DNA of 51,381 bases from JAFKKS01 sp039808325 (GCA_039808325.1 JBDHSU010000011.1:1-51381); one strand, 5' to 3'; positions 31,880-41,110 are shown, counted from the first letter of the stretch. The notes: generated by a model not told the origin, from the sequence alone. Numbers and translations: made by a program.

Positions 31880-32605
31880 ATGCCGTCAAATCCTCGCTTT
31901 GAACCAAAATCCGTCACGAAAATCCTGCTGCGCGAGGCCCGCTCCGGCGCGCTTGGAACGCTGATGACGGGCACCGGCGCCCCCTATTGCTCCCTGGTCA
32001 ACGTCGCCACCGCGGCCGACGGCGCGCCCGTGATCCTGATTTCCCAGTTGGCGCTGCACACCAAGAACATCCTCGCCGATTCGCGCGTGTCGCTGATGCT
32101 CGACGAGCGCAAGCCCAGCGACCCGCTGGAGGGAACCCGGGTGATGCTGATGGGCCGCGCGGAGCCGGCTCCCGAGGAGGCCGTGCGCCAGCGCTATCTC
32201 GCGCGCCACCCGGACGCGAGGGGCTTCGTCGATTTCAAGGATTTCGCCTTCTACCGGATGAACATCCATGCGGCGCACCTCGTCGCCGGGTTCGGCCGGA
32301 TCGTCGATCTGCAACCGCAGGACATCCTGACCGACCTTTCCGACGCGGAGACACTGGTCACCGCGGAGACCGGGATCTGCGAGCATATGAACGCCGATCA
32401 CGCCGACGCCGTACGCCTCTACGCCACCAAGCTCCTCGGCGCCGCCGACGGCGACTGGCGCTGCGTCGGTTGCGACCCGGAGGGATTGGAGCTTCAACGC
32501 GACCGCCTGGCGTTGCGCCTGCCGTTTCCGCAGCCGGTGCGTGCGCCGGGGGTGTTACGGCAGACGCTCAAGCAGATGGCGCAGGATGCGCGCGCGATGG
32601 CTTGA
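31880..32605 (+). CDS. HugZ-family pyridoxamine-phosphate-oxidase-like protein with DUF2470 domain
   Basis: A 241-residue protein: a split-barrel FMN/heme-type domain (SGALGTLMTGTGAPYCSLVN, LALHTKNILADSRVSLML) followed by a C-terminal DUF2470 domain (ICEHMNADHADAVRLYA). HugZ relatives bind and degrade heme; others act as flavin reductases. No heme uptake genes lie nearby, so the role is open. The ATG at 31880 gives the usual N-terminus; AGCCGAGA is a weak ribosome site. It is divergent to chvI. Confidence 0.88.
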   Translation: MPSNPRFEPKSVTKILLREARSGALGTLMTGTGAPYCSLVNVATAADGAPVILISQLALHTKNILADSRVSLMLDERKPSDPLEGTRVMLMGRAEPAPEEAVRQRYLARHPDARGFVDFKDFAFYRMNIHAAHLVAGFGRIVDLQPQDILTDLSDAETLVTAETGICEHMNADHADAVRLYATKLLGAADGDWRCVGCDPEGLELQRDRLALRLPFPQPVRAPGVLRQTLKQMAQDARAMA

Positions 32606-32694
32606 ACCGCCGGCGCGTCTCTCCTTCCGTCGCCTCGCTTGCGCCAAAGTGCCGCGTTTTGCTGCGCCGCGTAAACCTCAAACGCATCGATGCC

Positions 32695-32722
32695 TTGGCA
32701 GCGTTGGGCTTCGCGACTATGG
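32695..32722 (+). promoter_or_regulatory. Candidate promoter of pckA
   Basis: TTGGCA (32695-32700), 16 bases, CTATGG (32717-32722): close to the alphaproteobacterial TTGACA/CTATAT-type sigma-70 promoter. The coding start is 88 bases downstream. Predicted from pattern only. Confidence 0.35.
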
Positions 32723-32809
32723 TCCGGCCCATTCGTTTCAGGGATCGCTCGCGGCGGCGAGCGACAAACATGACCGCCGGCCCCGCCGGCCGAGTAGGAG
32801 ACGGAATCC

Positions 32810-34423
32810 GTGCGTGAAGTCGGCTTGAGGAACGGCGCCTTCGGCGCCGACAAATTCGGATTCAAACGTCTGGCCGCAGTGCATTGGAATTTGCCGGAGC
32901 CCGCGCTCTACGAACGCGCCATCGTTCGCGGCGAGGCGACGCTCGCCGAGGGGGGCGCCCTCGCCGCCGACACCGGTGCCCACACCGGCCGCTCGCCGAA
33001 GGACAAGTTCATCGTCTTCGACGGCATGACGGACAAGACCGTCTGGTGGGACAACAACGGCAAGCTCACGCAGGAACAGTTCCAGACCCTTTACGACGAC
33101 TTCATCGCCCACGCCGAGGGCAAGGAACTGTTCGCGCAGGACCTCTACGGCGGCGCCGACCCGAAGCATCGCATCAAGACCCGCGTCTACACCGAATACG
33201 CTTGGCACTCGCTGTTCATCCGCACGCTGTTGCGCCGCCCCGACCGTTCCGAGCTCGCCGCTTTCGTACCGGAACTGACGATCGTCGATCTGCCCTCGTT
33301 CAAGGCCGATCCGAAACGCCACGGCGTGCGGTCGGAGACGGTGATCGCCATCGACTTCTCGCGACGCATCGTTCTCATCGGCAATACCAGCTACGCCGGC
33401 GAGATGAAAAAGTCGGTGTTCTCGACGCTGAACTATTACCTGCCGGGTAACGGCGTGATGCCGATGCATTGTTCGGCGAATGTCGGCCGGCAGGGCGACA
33501 GTGCGCTGTTCTTCGGCCTTTCGGGCACCGGTAAGACCACGCTCTCGGCCGACCCTAACCGCACGCTGATCGGCGACGACGAGCATGGCTGGTCGGAAAG
33601 CGGCATCTTCAATTTCGAAGGCGGCTGCTACGCCAAGACGATCCGACTTTCGGCGGAAGCGGAACCGGAGATTTACGCCGCGAGCAAGCGGTTCGGCACC
33701 GTGCTGGAAAACGTCGCGATCGACCCCGAGACGCGCGTTCCGGATTTCGATGACGGCTCGAAGACCGAGAACACGCGCTCGGCCTATCCACTCGAAGCGA
33801 TCCCGAATGCGTCGCGAACGAGTTGCGCCGGGCACCCGAAGAACATCATCATGCTCACCGCCGACGCCTTCGGCGTGATGCCGCCGATCGCCAAGCTCAC
33901 TCCGGCGCAGGCGATGTATCACTTCATTTCCGGCTACACCGCGAAGGTCGCGGGCACGGAAAAAGGCGTCAAGGACCCGGAAGCGACGTTCTCCACCTGC
34001 TTCGGCGCGCCGTTCCTGCCGCGTCATCCGTCGGAGTACGGCAAGCTGCTGCGCGAGTTGATCGCGAAGCACAACGTCGATTGCTGGCTCGTCAACACCG
34101 GCTGGACCGGCGGCAAATATGGCGTCGGCTCGCGCATGCCGATCAAGGCGACGCGCGCCCTGCTCGGCCGCGTGCTCGACGGCTCGCTGAAGAATGTGAA
34201 GTTCCGCACCGATCCGTATTTCGGCTTCGCCGTGCCGGAAGCGGTCGACGGCGTGGACGGCAAGCTCCTCGATCCGGAAAAGACCTGGAGCGACAAAAAG
34301 GAATTCGTCGAGACCGCGCGCCGCCTCGTCGACATGTTCCAGAAAAACTTCGTGAAGTTCGAAAAGCACGTCGATGCCGACATCAAGGCCGCCGCGCCGG
34401 AAATCCGGATCGCGGCGGAGTAG
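32810..34423 (+). CDS. pckA: Phosphoenolpyruvate carboxykinase (ATP)
   Basis: A 537-residue enzyme converting oxaloacetate and ATP to PEP, the entry step of gluconeogenesis. The P-loop is FGLSGTGKTTLS; substrate residues are in AADTGAHTGRSPKDKF and the kinase-2 region in IGDDEHGW. The GTG start has TAGGAG 9 bases upstream and yields the normal GLRNGAFGADKFGF N-terminus. In Hyphomicrobiales it lies next to chvI/chvG, and ChvI is known to influence pckA expression in some species. Complete and of normal length. Confidence 0.96.
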   Translation: MREVGLRNGAFGADKFGFKRLAAVHWNLPEPALYERAIVRGEATLAEGGALAADTGAHTGRSPKDKFIVFDGMTDKTVWWDNNGKLTQEQFQTLYDDFIAHAEGKELFAQDLYGGADPKHRIKTRVYTEYAWHSLFIRTLLRRPDRSELAAFVPELTIVDLPSFKADPKRHGVRSETVIAIDFSRRIVLIGNTSYAGEMKKSVFSTLNYYLPGNGVMPMHCSANVGRQGDSALFFGLSGTGKTTLSADPNRTLIGDDEHGWSESGIFNFEGGCYAKTIRLSAEAEPEIYAASKRFGTVLENVAIDPETRVPDFDDGSKTENTRSAYPLEAIPNASRTSCAGHPKNIIMLTADAFGVMPPIAKLTPAQAMYHFISGYTAKVAGTEKGVKDPEATFSTCFGAPFLPRHPSEYGKLLRELIAKHNVDCWLVNTGWTGGKYGVGSRMPIKATRALLGRVLDGSLKNVKFRTDPYFGFAVPEAVDGVDGKLLDPEKTWSDKKEFVETARRLVDMFQKNFVKFEKHVDADIKAAAPEIRIAAE

Positions 34424-34452
34424 ATGGCCGAAACGCTCCTATGCCAGCTTGC

Positions 34453-34585
34453 CATCCTTCGAGACGGCCCCTTTGGAGGCCTCCTCGGGATGAGGGTTTG
34501 TGTGGGCCGCTCTCTCCTCATTCATCATCGCAACGATGACAGCCTCGTCCTGAGGAGCGGCTGCGAGGCCGCGTCTCGAAGGATG
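34453..34585. repeat. Palindromic intergenic repeat, 14-bp perfect arms
   Basis: CATCCTTCGAGACG (34453-34466) and CGTCTCGAAGGATG (34572-34585) are perfect inverted repeats; inside lie CTCCTCGGGATGAGG and CTCGTCCTGAGGAGCGG. It is the same family as 1690-1788. It fills the gap between pckA and the FAD oxidoreductase; a 61-codon open frame across it is not a gene. Confidence 0.8.
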
Positions 34586-34610
34586 CGCCGCAAACATCTC
34601 GACACCTGAC

Positions 34611-35705
34611 ATGCAAGTCCTCGTCATCGGCGCCGGTGTGGTCGGACTGGCGGTGGCGCGCGCCTGCGCCCTCGCCGGCCACGACGTCATCGTCGCGGAA
34701 GCGACGCCCGGTATCGGCAACGGCGTCTCCTCGCGCAACAGCGAGGTCGTGCATGGCGGCATGTATTATCCGACCGGATCGCTGCGCGCGCATCACTGTC
34801 CGCGCGGACGCCGCCTGCTCTACGCCTACTGCGAAAGCCACGGCGTGCCGCACAAGAGGTGTGGCAAGTTGATCGTCGCCACCAATCCGGCGGAACTCGC
34901 GAAGATCGAGTCGATTCACAAGCAGGGCCTGACCAACGGCGTCGAGGGACTCGAGATCATCTACGGCAACGCCGTGAACGCGCTGGAGCCGGCGCTCTCC
35001 TGCGTCGCCGCCGTGCATTCGCCGCAGACGGGGATCATCGACAGCCACGCATTCATGCTGGCGCTGCAAGGCGACCTCGAGGACCGCGGCGGCATGATCG
35101 CATTCAACACGCGCGTCGAGCGGCTCGCCCGCGGCGCGGCCGGCTGGGACGTCACCTACGGCGGCGCCGAGCGCGGCGCCCTTCAGGTCGATGCCGTTAT
35201 CAACTCCGCCGGCCTCGGCGCGCCGGCCATCGCCGCCGCGACGGAGGCTTACCCGCAGGCGCGCGTGCCGAAGATCACCATGGCGAAGGGAAACTATTTC
35301 GGCTTCTCCGGCCGGCCGGCATTCTCACGCCTCATCTACCCCGCGCCGGTCGACGGCGGCCTCGGCATCCACGTCACGCTCGACCTCGCCGGACGCATGC
35401 GCTTCGGTCCCGACGTGGAGTGGATCGAGGACGAGAACTACGCCGTTGACCCATCGCGCGCCGACTCGTTCTATGCGCGCATCCGCACCTATTGGCCGGG
35501 CCTTCCCGACCATTCGCTCGTTCCCGATTACGCCGGTATCCGCCCTAAGCTCAGCGGCCCCGGCGAGCCCGCCGTCGATTTCGTGATCGAGGGCCCCGCC
35601 GCGCACGGCGTGCCCAACCTCGTCAATCTGTTCGGGATCGAGTCGCCGGGACTGACGAGTTCGCTGTCGTTGGCCGACGCGACCGTCGCGGCGCTGACCT
35701 CTTAA
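34611..35705 (+). CDS. FAD-dependent oxidoreductase, L-2-hydroxyglutarate oxidase (LhgO)-like
   Basis: A 364-residue DAO-family flavoprotein. The Rossmann start is VLVIGAGVVGLAVARACA, followed by SSRNSEVVHGGMYYPTGS and the late GIRPKLSGPGEPAVDFVIEG, the pattern of LhgO and L2HGDH-type enzymes that oxidise L-2-hydroxyglutarate. Glycerol-3-phosphate oxidase-like alternatives are less likely. It ends by overlapping the convergent orphan gene by four bases. Confidence 0.9.
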   Translation: MQVLVIGAGVVGLAVARACALAGHDVIVAEATPGIGNGVSSRNSEVVHGGMYYPTGSLRAHHCPRGRRLLYAYCESHGVPHKRCGKLIVATNPAELAKIESIHKQGLTNGVEGLEIIYGNAVNALEPALSCVAAVHSPQTGIIDSHAFMLALQGDLEDRGGMIAFNTRVERLARGAAGWDVTYGGAERGALQVDAVINSAGLGAPAIAAATEAYPQARVPKITMAKGNYFGFSGRPAFSRLIYPAPVDGGLGIHVTLDLAGRMRFGPDVEWIEDENYAVDPSRADSFYARIRTYWPGLPDHSLVPDYAGIRPKLSGPGEPAVDFVIEGPAAHGVPNLVNLFGIESPGLTSSLSLADATVAALTS

Positions 35706-36073
35706 GGGGTTTTATTCGCCACGGCCGGGAGAAGAGTCCTCAGCATTTCGGCGAACGTGCCGGCTAAACCAGCAATCGTTAGCCATTCATGATTTTCAGT
35801 GATGCTTAGATCGTCGAATTTCTCTTCCGGGAACGCGTCGAGCATCAGAGAAAGCCGCATACCAACATCGTACGTGGATTGATCTACGGGACGAACGACT
35901 TCTTCAAGGAATTCGTCCAGTCGGAAATCATCGACCAGCGTCACATACAGTTCTAGCGGCGGCGGGAAGAATTTCTCAAAGTTGGAGGCTATCGCGTCGC
36001 GTTGCTTGCGAATGTTCGCAATATTGGACGCGGATTCACGAACGTCCTGAACCCAGGCCTGTGTGTCTTCCAA
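35702..36073 (-). CDS. Hypothetical acidic protein in low-G+C segment
   Basis: A 123-residue cytoplasmic protein I do not recognise. It is acidic (DDFRLDEFLEEVV, DAFPEEKFDDLS), predicted mostly helical, and has no signal peptide or TM segment. Base composition is near 50% G+C by eye, against about 65% around it, and codon use is more A/T-rich, pointing to recent transfer. The only start in this frame is TTG at 36073, without a good ribosome site. It overlaps the convergent FAD oxidoreductase by four bases and starts 17 bp after the DUF2865 stop on the same strand. It could be an orphan immunity-type gene or the remnant of a longer gene. Confidence 0.6.
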   Translation of the reverse strand: MEDTQAWVQDVRESASNIANIRKQRDAIASNFEKFFPPPLELYVTLVDDFRLDEFLEEVVRPVDQSTYDVGMRLSLMLDAFPEEKFDDLSITENHEWLTIAGLAGTFAEMLRTLLPAVANKTP

Positions 36074-36090
36074 GTCGGAACCGCAAGAAA

Positions 36091-36936
36091 TTACCGGAAC
36101 AAATCGGCGAACGGATTTCCGCTCCAGGCGTCGCGCGTGCGGCTTTCCTGCACCCGGGCACGGCGCGGTTGCGGCCTCGGCTTGGCGGCGCGCACGGGGG
36201 TTTCGTCACGCGCCGCGGCAAGCTTCTCGACCGGCGCATTCGACTGCACCGTCGTATTGACCTTCAGTTCGGACAGCGTCTTGCGCACGTCGCCGGCGAT
36301 GCGCGCATAGCTGCCGATCGGCGTGAAGTCGCCCGCCTTGTACGGATAGCTTGCGGCGCCGTTGAACGCGACGAGGCCGGTCGGCTTCACCACCACATCG
36401 CCTTCACGCAACGTCGGATCGGAATCGATATCGATCCGCGCCAGCCCTCCCGGCCCGTGGCCGGTGCACGAGCAGTCTGGGACGACGCGCTCGCGATAAG
36501 CCAGTGCGTTTTGAAGGTCGGCGTAGCGCGTGCCGTCCGACGCGACGGAATGCGTCGGGTCGCCGCCGTTGAAGACCTTCGTCTGCGCCATCGGACACAG
36601 CGCGTTGCACACCTTGGCGGAGGAAATGCCCTGGCCCGCGCGTGGCACGGGGAAATAGCGGCCGTCACAGAGTCGCACGCAATAGACGCCGCCGCCGCGG
36701 CCGGAGCCCGCGGAGGCGTGCGATTCCGGCGCCGCGCCGGGGTAGCGCTCGTCGTAGGGACGCGCACCCGGCGGCGCGTAGGAAGACGTGGAGGGCGCCG
36801 CGTCGCGGCCGCTGAAAGCGCCGAAAAGCGCGTCGAAAAAGCCTTGCGCCGAGGCCGGCGCGGCCGCGAACGCCGCGCAGCCGGAAACGAGCGCGGCGAC
36901 GCCGAAAAGACGGATGGCTGTGCGACGAAAAGACAC
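36091..36936 (-). CDS. DUF2865 secreted protein
   Basis: A 281-residue protein with a signal peptide (RTAIRLFGVAALVSGCAAFA, cleavage likely after ASAQ). The DUF2865 core is GGGVYCVRLCDGRYFPVPR, AKVCNALCPMAQTKVFNG and YADLQNALAYRERVV. The tail is Pro/Arg-rich. Function unknown; periplasmic. The GTG at 36936 is chosen because GGGGGAG lies 5 bases upstream and the signal peptide begins directly after it; the frame is open to 37011. Four or more conserved cysteines suggest disulfides. Confidence 0.87.
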   Translation of the reverse strand: MSFRRTAIRLFGVAALVSGCAAFAAAPASAQGFFDALFGAFSGRDAAPSTSSYAPPGARPYDERYPGAAPESHASAGSGRGGGVYCVRLCDGRYFPVPRAGQGISSAKVCNALCPMAQTKVFNGGDPTHSVASDGTRYADLQNALAYRERVVPDCSCTGHGPGGLARIDIDSDPTLREGDVVVKPTGLVAFNGAASYPYKAGDFTPIGSYARIAGDVRKTLSELKVNTTVQSNAPVEKLAAARDETPVRAAKPRPQPRRARVQESRTRDAWSGNPFADLFR

Positions 36937-37151
36937 GAACGCTCCCCCCGTCGACGAAGCGGCCCCACCCTTCGTCGTCAAGACTACGCCGCCACTTCGA
37001 AAAGGTTGCATCGCGCGTGCCGGTTTTAAGTCGCCACGCCGCTACGCGCAGGGTAAACGACCGCCAGGCGGTTAGGCCGCCAACACGTTGTTTCTAGACG
37101 GTGAAATTACAAAGGATGGTTAACCCGCGGTATCAAATGCCGGCGAGGGCC

Positions 37152-37961
37152 TTAACTTTCGGCCAACGTCTCCGCCAGCCTTCGGATGGTCGGCCGCTCG
37201 CCGGTAAGCGGGTTTTCCGGGTCCCATCCATAGTCCAGCGTCGTGAACCGCATCGAGCGGGCGTCGACCATGACGACGCGTCCCACCAGCCCCTCGCCGA
37301 AACGCACGATCTCCCGGATCACTTCGAGCGCCGTCATCGAGCCGAGGATGCCGGGCAGGACCCCGAGGACGCCGGCTTCCGCGCAAGCCGGGACCGAGCC
37401 CGGCGGCGGCGGCTCCGGAAACAGGCAACGATAGGTCGGGTTGGGGCGCCCGTCGGCGTCCGTTTCATGCGCCCGGATCGTCGTCAGCGTACCGTCGAAG
37501 GTGCCGATGGCGGCCGTCACCAGCGGCTTCCTCGCGAAGAAGCACGCATCCGAAACGAGGTAGCGCGTCGTGAAGTTGTCGGAGCCGTCGGCAACGATGT
37601 CGTAGCCGGCGATGAGATCGAGCGCGTTTGCGGCGGTGAGGCGAAAACGATGCGGCTCCACCTTCACATGCGGATTGAGGCGGCCGATGACGTCCGCGGC
37701 GCTCTCGACCTTGGGCCGGCCGACGTCTGGCGTCGTATGGATGATCTGCCGCTGCAGGTTGGAAAGCGACACCGTGTCGTCATCGACGACGCCGAGGGTT
37801 CCGACGCCGGCCGCCGCGAGATACATCAGGGTCGGCGCGCCGAGCCCGCCCGCTCCGACGACGAGGACGCGCGCGTCTTTCAGCGCCGCCTGTCCCGGGC
37901 CGCCGACCTCGCGGAGCACGATGTGGCGCGCGTAACGTTCGATTTCGTCCCGGCCGAGCAT
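37152..37961 (-). CDS. moeB: MoeB/ThiF-family adenylyltransferase (HesA/MoeB/ThiF)
   Basis: A 269-residue E1-like enzyme. The ATP-binding site is VLVVGAGGLGAPTLMYLAAAG and VDDDTVSLSNLQRQIIHT; CAEAGVLGVLPGILG carries the conserved cysteine. It adenylates the C-terminus of a small sulfur carrier (MoaD or ThiS type). There is no rhodanese domain. The start at 37961 gives MLGRDEIERYARHIVL, the normal N-terminus; the frame is open to 38198, but through a palindromic repeat. MoeB and ThiF cannot be told apart from context. Confidence 0.9.
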   Translation of the reverse strand: MLGRDEIERYARHIVLREVGGPGQAALKDARVLVVGAGGLGAPTLMYLAAAGVGTLGVVDDDTVSLSNLQRQIIHTTPDVGRPKVESAADVIGRLNPHVKVEPHRFRLTAANALDLIAGYDIVADGSDNFTTRYLVSDACFFARKPLVTAAIGTFDGTLTTIRAHETDADGRPNPTYRCLFPEPPPPGSVPACAEAGVLGVLPGILGSMTALEVIREIVRFGEGLVGRVVMVDARSMRFTTLDYGWDPENPLTGERPTIRRLAETLAES

Positions 37962-37982
37962 CGGCGGCTCAATCCTTCTAGG

Positions 37983-38025
37983 GCACGATCCCGAAAGCGG
38001 AACCGGTTTTCGGAAAAGATCGTGC
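37983..38025. repeat. Dispersed palindromic repeat upstream of moeB
   Basis: GCACGATC (37983-37990) and GATCGTGC (38018-38025) are perfect inverted arms; CCGAAA and TTTCGG pair inside. It is a variant of the GATC..CCGAAA..TTTTCGG family. Unlike the others it lies in a divergent promoter region (moeB and the protease-like gene), 179 bp long; nothing else was seen in that gap. Confidence 0.75.
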
Positions 38026-38140
38026 GCAAACAATAAGAACAGCGGCAGGCCTGATTCAACGCCGTTGAATATGGCCCTGGCGGCGCATTTGCCGGAGGCT
38101 CCGGTTCGGCTAACGTCACAAGTATGTATCACGCGCGGGG

Positions 38141-39478
38141 ATGGAAATGAGAACCTGGGTCGCGATCGCCTTTCCTGCGACCGCGCTCGCCGCGGCACTG
38201 CTCCCGGCCATCGCCGGCGCCGCGCCCAGGCGTCCCGCGCAAGCGTCGGCGCCAGACCCCGTCGCCGCCTCCTATGCCGCCATGCCGGAGGCCGACCGCA
38301 TCGCGATCCAGGACGATCTGGTATGGACGGGAGACTACAACGGCGTCGTCAACGGCGATTTCAATAGCCGCGCCGTCGCGGGGGTGAAGACCTTCCAGAA
38401 ACGCCGGGGCGGCAAGGACACCGGCGTGCTCAACCCGCCCGAGCGGACGGCTCTGTCGCGCGCGGCGAAGCAACGCCGCGCGGCGGCAGGCTGGCAAATC
38501 ATCGTCGAACCGATGACCGGCGTGCGTCTCGGCATTCCGGCGAAGCTCGTCGGCGCGGCGGTGCGCGCCGCGACGGGCTCACGCTGGGCATCCGCCCATG
38601 GCGAGGTGCAGATCGAGACGTTCAAGATGCCGCCCGGGACGACGCTGCAGGCAGCCTACGACGCACAGCGCAAGGAGCCGGCGCAACGCAAGCCGAGCTA
38701 CAACGTGCTGCGCCCGGACTTCTTCGTCGTCACCGGCTTGCAGGGGCTCAAGAAGTTCTATGTGCGCGCCCAGGAGAAGGACGGCGGCATCCGCGGCTTC
38801 AGCATCCTCTACGACCAGGCGATGGAGGGCACGTTCGACCCCATCGTGATCGCGATGTCGAACGTCTTCGCCGCCGCGCCTTCCGCTGCGTCCGCCGCCG
38901 GTGCGCCGATGACGCATCGCAAGGTCGAATATGGCACCGCGGTCGTTCTCGATCGCGCCGGGCACCTTGCGACCTCACGACAGGTCACCGAGGAGTGCCA
39001 GACCATCACGGTGTCAGGTGTCGGCCCCGCCGTCGTCGCGAGCGCCGAAAAGGACGGAGGCTTGGCGGTGTTGCGCGTCTACGGCGTGCGCGGCTTGCAG
39101 CCGATCCTGCTCTCCAATGCGGTCAATGACGGGCCATTGAACCTGCGCGGCATCGCCGACCCGTCGATGCAGAATGGCGCGGACGCCACCACGACGGTCG
39201 CCGCCACGGCCGCGGGCCCTGCGCTCGTGCCGACGCCGCTGCCCGGATTTGCCGGCGCGGCCGCTCTCGATCGTGAAGGGAAACTCACCGGCATCGTCGA
39301 CCTGCGCCCACAAATCACGCTCGGATCGCGCGACGGCGCACGCGCCACGCTGATCCCCACCGACCGCATCCGCGCACTGATGATCCCCTTCGGCGGCATC
39401 GCGACGGAGAGCGCACAGCCTTCCGGCGCCGGCGCGGCGAAGCCGAGCATCCTGCGCGTAATCTGCACGCGGAAGTAA
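38141..39478 (+). CDS. Secreted protein with peptidoglycan-binding-like N-domain and trypsin-like C-domain
   Basis: A 445-residue exported protein. The signal peptide is VAIAFPATALAAALLPAIAG. A peptidoglycan-binding-like domain follows (DDLVWTGDYNGVVNGDFN, VAGVKTFQKRRG). The C-terminal half looks like a double beta-barrel serine protease-type fold (YGTAVVLDRAGHLATSRQV, GFAGAAALDREGKLTGIVDL), but I could not identify a clear catalytic Ser motif (GDSGG), so activity is doubtful. ATGs at 38141 and 38147 are both possible; the second has better spacing from GGGG. Function unknown. Confidence 0.78.
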   Translation: MEMRTWVAIAFPATALAAALLPAIAGAAPRRPAQASAPDPVAASYAAMPEADRIAIQDDLVWTGDYNGVVNGDFNSRAVAGVKTFQKRRGGKDTGVLNPPERTALSRAAKQRRAAAGWQIIVEPMTGVRLGIPAKLVGAAVRAATGSRWASAHGEVQIETFKMPPGTTLQAAYDAQRKEPAQRKPSYNVLRPDFFVVTGLQGLKKFYVRAQEKDGGIRGFSILYDQAMEGTFDPIVIAMSNVFAAAPSAASAAGAPMTHRKVEYGTAVVLDRAGHLATSRQVTEECQTITVSGVGPAVVASAEKDGGLAVLRVYGVRGLQPILLSNAVNDGPLNLRGIADPSMQNGADATTTVAATAAGPALVPTPLPGFAGAAALDREGKLTGIVDLRPQITLGSRDGARATLIPTDRIRALMIPFGGIATESAQPSGAGAAKPSILRVICTRK

Positions 39479-39510
39479 GCGCGGGCATCGCCGAGTAGTC
39501 CTCGCCCATC

Positions 39511-39545
39511 CTGCGGCGCCGTTTCTTCGAAACGGCTCATCGGGA
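39511..39545. terminator. Bidirectional hairpin between convergent genes
   Basis: GCCGTTTC (39518-39525) and GAAACGGC (39529-39536) pair perfectly around TTC, flanked by outer CATCC and GGATG. The hairpin is between the protease-like gene and the enoyl-CoA hydratase. No T run follows, so it may act as an mRNA-end stabiliser or a REP-like element rather than a classic terminator. Confidence 0.5.
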
Positions 39546-39592
39546 TGAGATCGAAGGCGCGTTCGAAGCCAGAGCGAGCGGGAGCAGACCCT

Positions 39593-40366
39593 TTACTTGT
39601 TCTGGAACTTCGGCGCCCGCTTCTCGACGAACGCCGCCATGCCTTCCTTCTGGTCAGCCGTCGCGAACAGGCCATGAAAAATGCGCCGTTCGAACCGGAT
39701 GCCTTCGGCGAGCGATGTCTCCAGCGCCGCGTTGACGCTTTCCTTCGCCGCCAGCAGCGACGGCAGCGACATCGACGCGATGGATTCGGCGATCTTCATC
39801 GTCTCGTCCATCAGGCCCGCCGCCGGCACGACGCGGGCAACGAGGCCGGCGCGCTCCGCTTCCGCCGCATCCATCATCCGGCCGGTGAGCACGAGATCCA
39901 TCGCCTTCGCCTTGCCGATCGCACGCGTCAGGCGCTGCGTGCCGCCGATGCCGGGAATGACGCCGAGCTTGATCTCCGGCTGGCCGAACTTCGCAGTGTC
40001 CGCGGCGATGATCATGTCGCACATCATCGCAAGTTCGCAGCCGCCGCCGAGCGCATAGCCCGCGACCGCCGCGATCAGCGGCTTGCGCGTGCGCGCCGCC
40101 GCGTCCCACTTCGCCGCGAAATTGCCGAGAAAGGCGTCGGCGTAGCTCATCTGCGACATTTGCTTGATGTCGGCGCCGGCCGCAAAAGCCTTCTCGGAGC
40201 CGGTCAAGACCACGCACATGATATTGGCGTCGGCCTCGAAAGCCTCGAGCGCCCGCTCGAGATCGGCGATCAGCGCCGAGTTCAGCGCATTGAGCGCCTG
40301 CGGCCGATTCAGGCGGACGATGCCGACCCGCCCCTTGGTTTCGACGACGACGTTTTCGTATGCCAT
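39593..40366 (-). CDS. Enoyl-CoA hydratase
   Basis: A 257-residue crotonase-fold enzyme adding water to trans-2-enoyl-CoA. The oxyanion and catalytic region contains AGADIKQMSQ, GYALGGGCELAMMCD and PEIKLGVIPGIGGTQRL; both acidic residue positions typical of the family are present. The ATG at 40366 gives MAYENVVVETKGRVG, the normal start. It is a monocistronic gene, divergent from the isomerase gene. Probably the main short-chain hydratase (ECHS1-like). Confidence 0.95.
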   Translation of the reverse strand: MAYENVVVETKGRVGIVRLNRPQALNALNSALIADLERALEAFEADANIMCVVLTGSEKAFAAGADIKQMSQMSYADAFLGNFAAKWDAAARTRKPLIAAVAGYALGGGCELAMMCDMIIAADTAKFGQPEIKLGVIPGIGGTQRLTRAIGKAKAMDLVLTGRMMDAAEAERAGLVARVVPAAGLMDETMKIAESIASMSLPSLLAAKESVNAALETSLAEGIRFERRIFHGLFATADQKEGMAAFVEKRAPKFQNK

Positions 40367-40495
40367 GGACGCCTCCGGTTTTCGCTCCCCTAGCGGACGG
40401 CGACGCCGGACGCAACGGTGTCCCGCGCGCCATACCGGGGACATCGGCGCCGCCATCGCCTACACTCCGGCCTCCGCGCAGCGGGAGGGGAACCT

Positions 40496-41110
40496 ATGGC
40501 GATTCTCGATTTCTGGTTCGAGTTCGCGTCGACCTATTCGTATCCGGCGGCCATGCGCATCGGAAGCGCCGTCAAAGGCACCGGAGTCAACGTCCGCTGG
40601 CGACCGTTCCTGCTCGGCCCGATTTTCAAGGCCCAGGGGTGGGACAACTCGCCGTTCAACATCTTCTCCGCCAAAGGTCGCTACATGTGGCGCGACATCG
40701 AGCGCGAGTGCAAAATCTATGGCCTCCCGTTCCGCAAGCCCGACCCGTTTCCGCAGCCGAGCCTTCTTGCCGCGCGGATTGCCGCCTGCGGAACGAGCGA
40801 ACCCTGGGGCGAGGACTTCGTCCGCGCCGTCTATCGCGCGGAGTTCGCCGATGGCCGGCAGATCGGCGAGCCCGACGTGATCACCGCCATCCTCGAAGAG
40901 TTGGGAATCGACGCCGCCTCCGTCTTGATCCGCGCGCAATCGGCCGCCAACAAGGCGCTGCTGCGCAGGGCGACGGCGGAGGCGCTGGAACGGGGCATTT
41001 TCGGCGCCCCGACGTTCATCACCGAGGACGGCGAGATGTTCTGGGGCAACGACCGGCTCGAACAAGCGATCGCCTGGGCCAAGGGCAGGCGCGGAGCGCT
41101 TCGCGCATGA
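40496..41110 (+). CDS. 2-hydroxychromene-2-carboxylate isomerase family protein (DsbA/GST-kappa fold)
   Basis: A 204-residue protein of the HCCA isomerase / DSBA-like family: ILDFWFEFASTYSYPAAMRI with the serine in place of the thioredoxin cysteines, IFGAPTFITEDGEMFWGNDRL near the end. Known members isomerise aromatic intermediates in naphthalene degradation or use glutathione; no aromatic pathway is visible here. GGGAGGGG precedes the ATG by about 7 bases. It overlaps the LysE gene by four bases. Confidence 0.92.
   Translation: MAILDFWFEFASTYSYPAAMRIGSAVKGTGVNVRWRPFLLGPIFKAQGWDNSPFNIFSAKGRYMWRDIERECKIYGLPFRKPDPFPQPSLLAARIAACGTSEPWGEDFVRAVYRAEFADGRQIGEPDVITAILEELGIDAASVLIRAQSAANKALLRRATAEALERGIFGAPTFITEDGEMFWGNDRLEQAIAWAKGRRGALRA

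Noticed and set aside
34424..34609. 61-codon open frame after pckA
   Set aside because: It lies across a palindromic repeat with perfect 14-bp arms and has no ribosome site.
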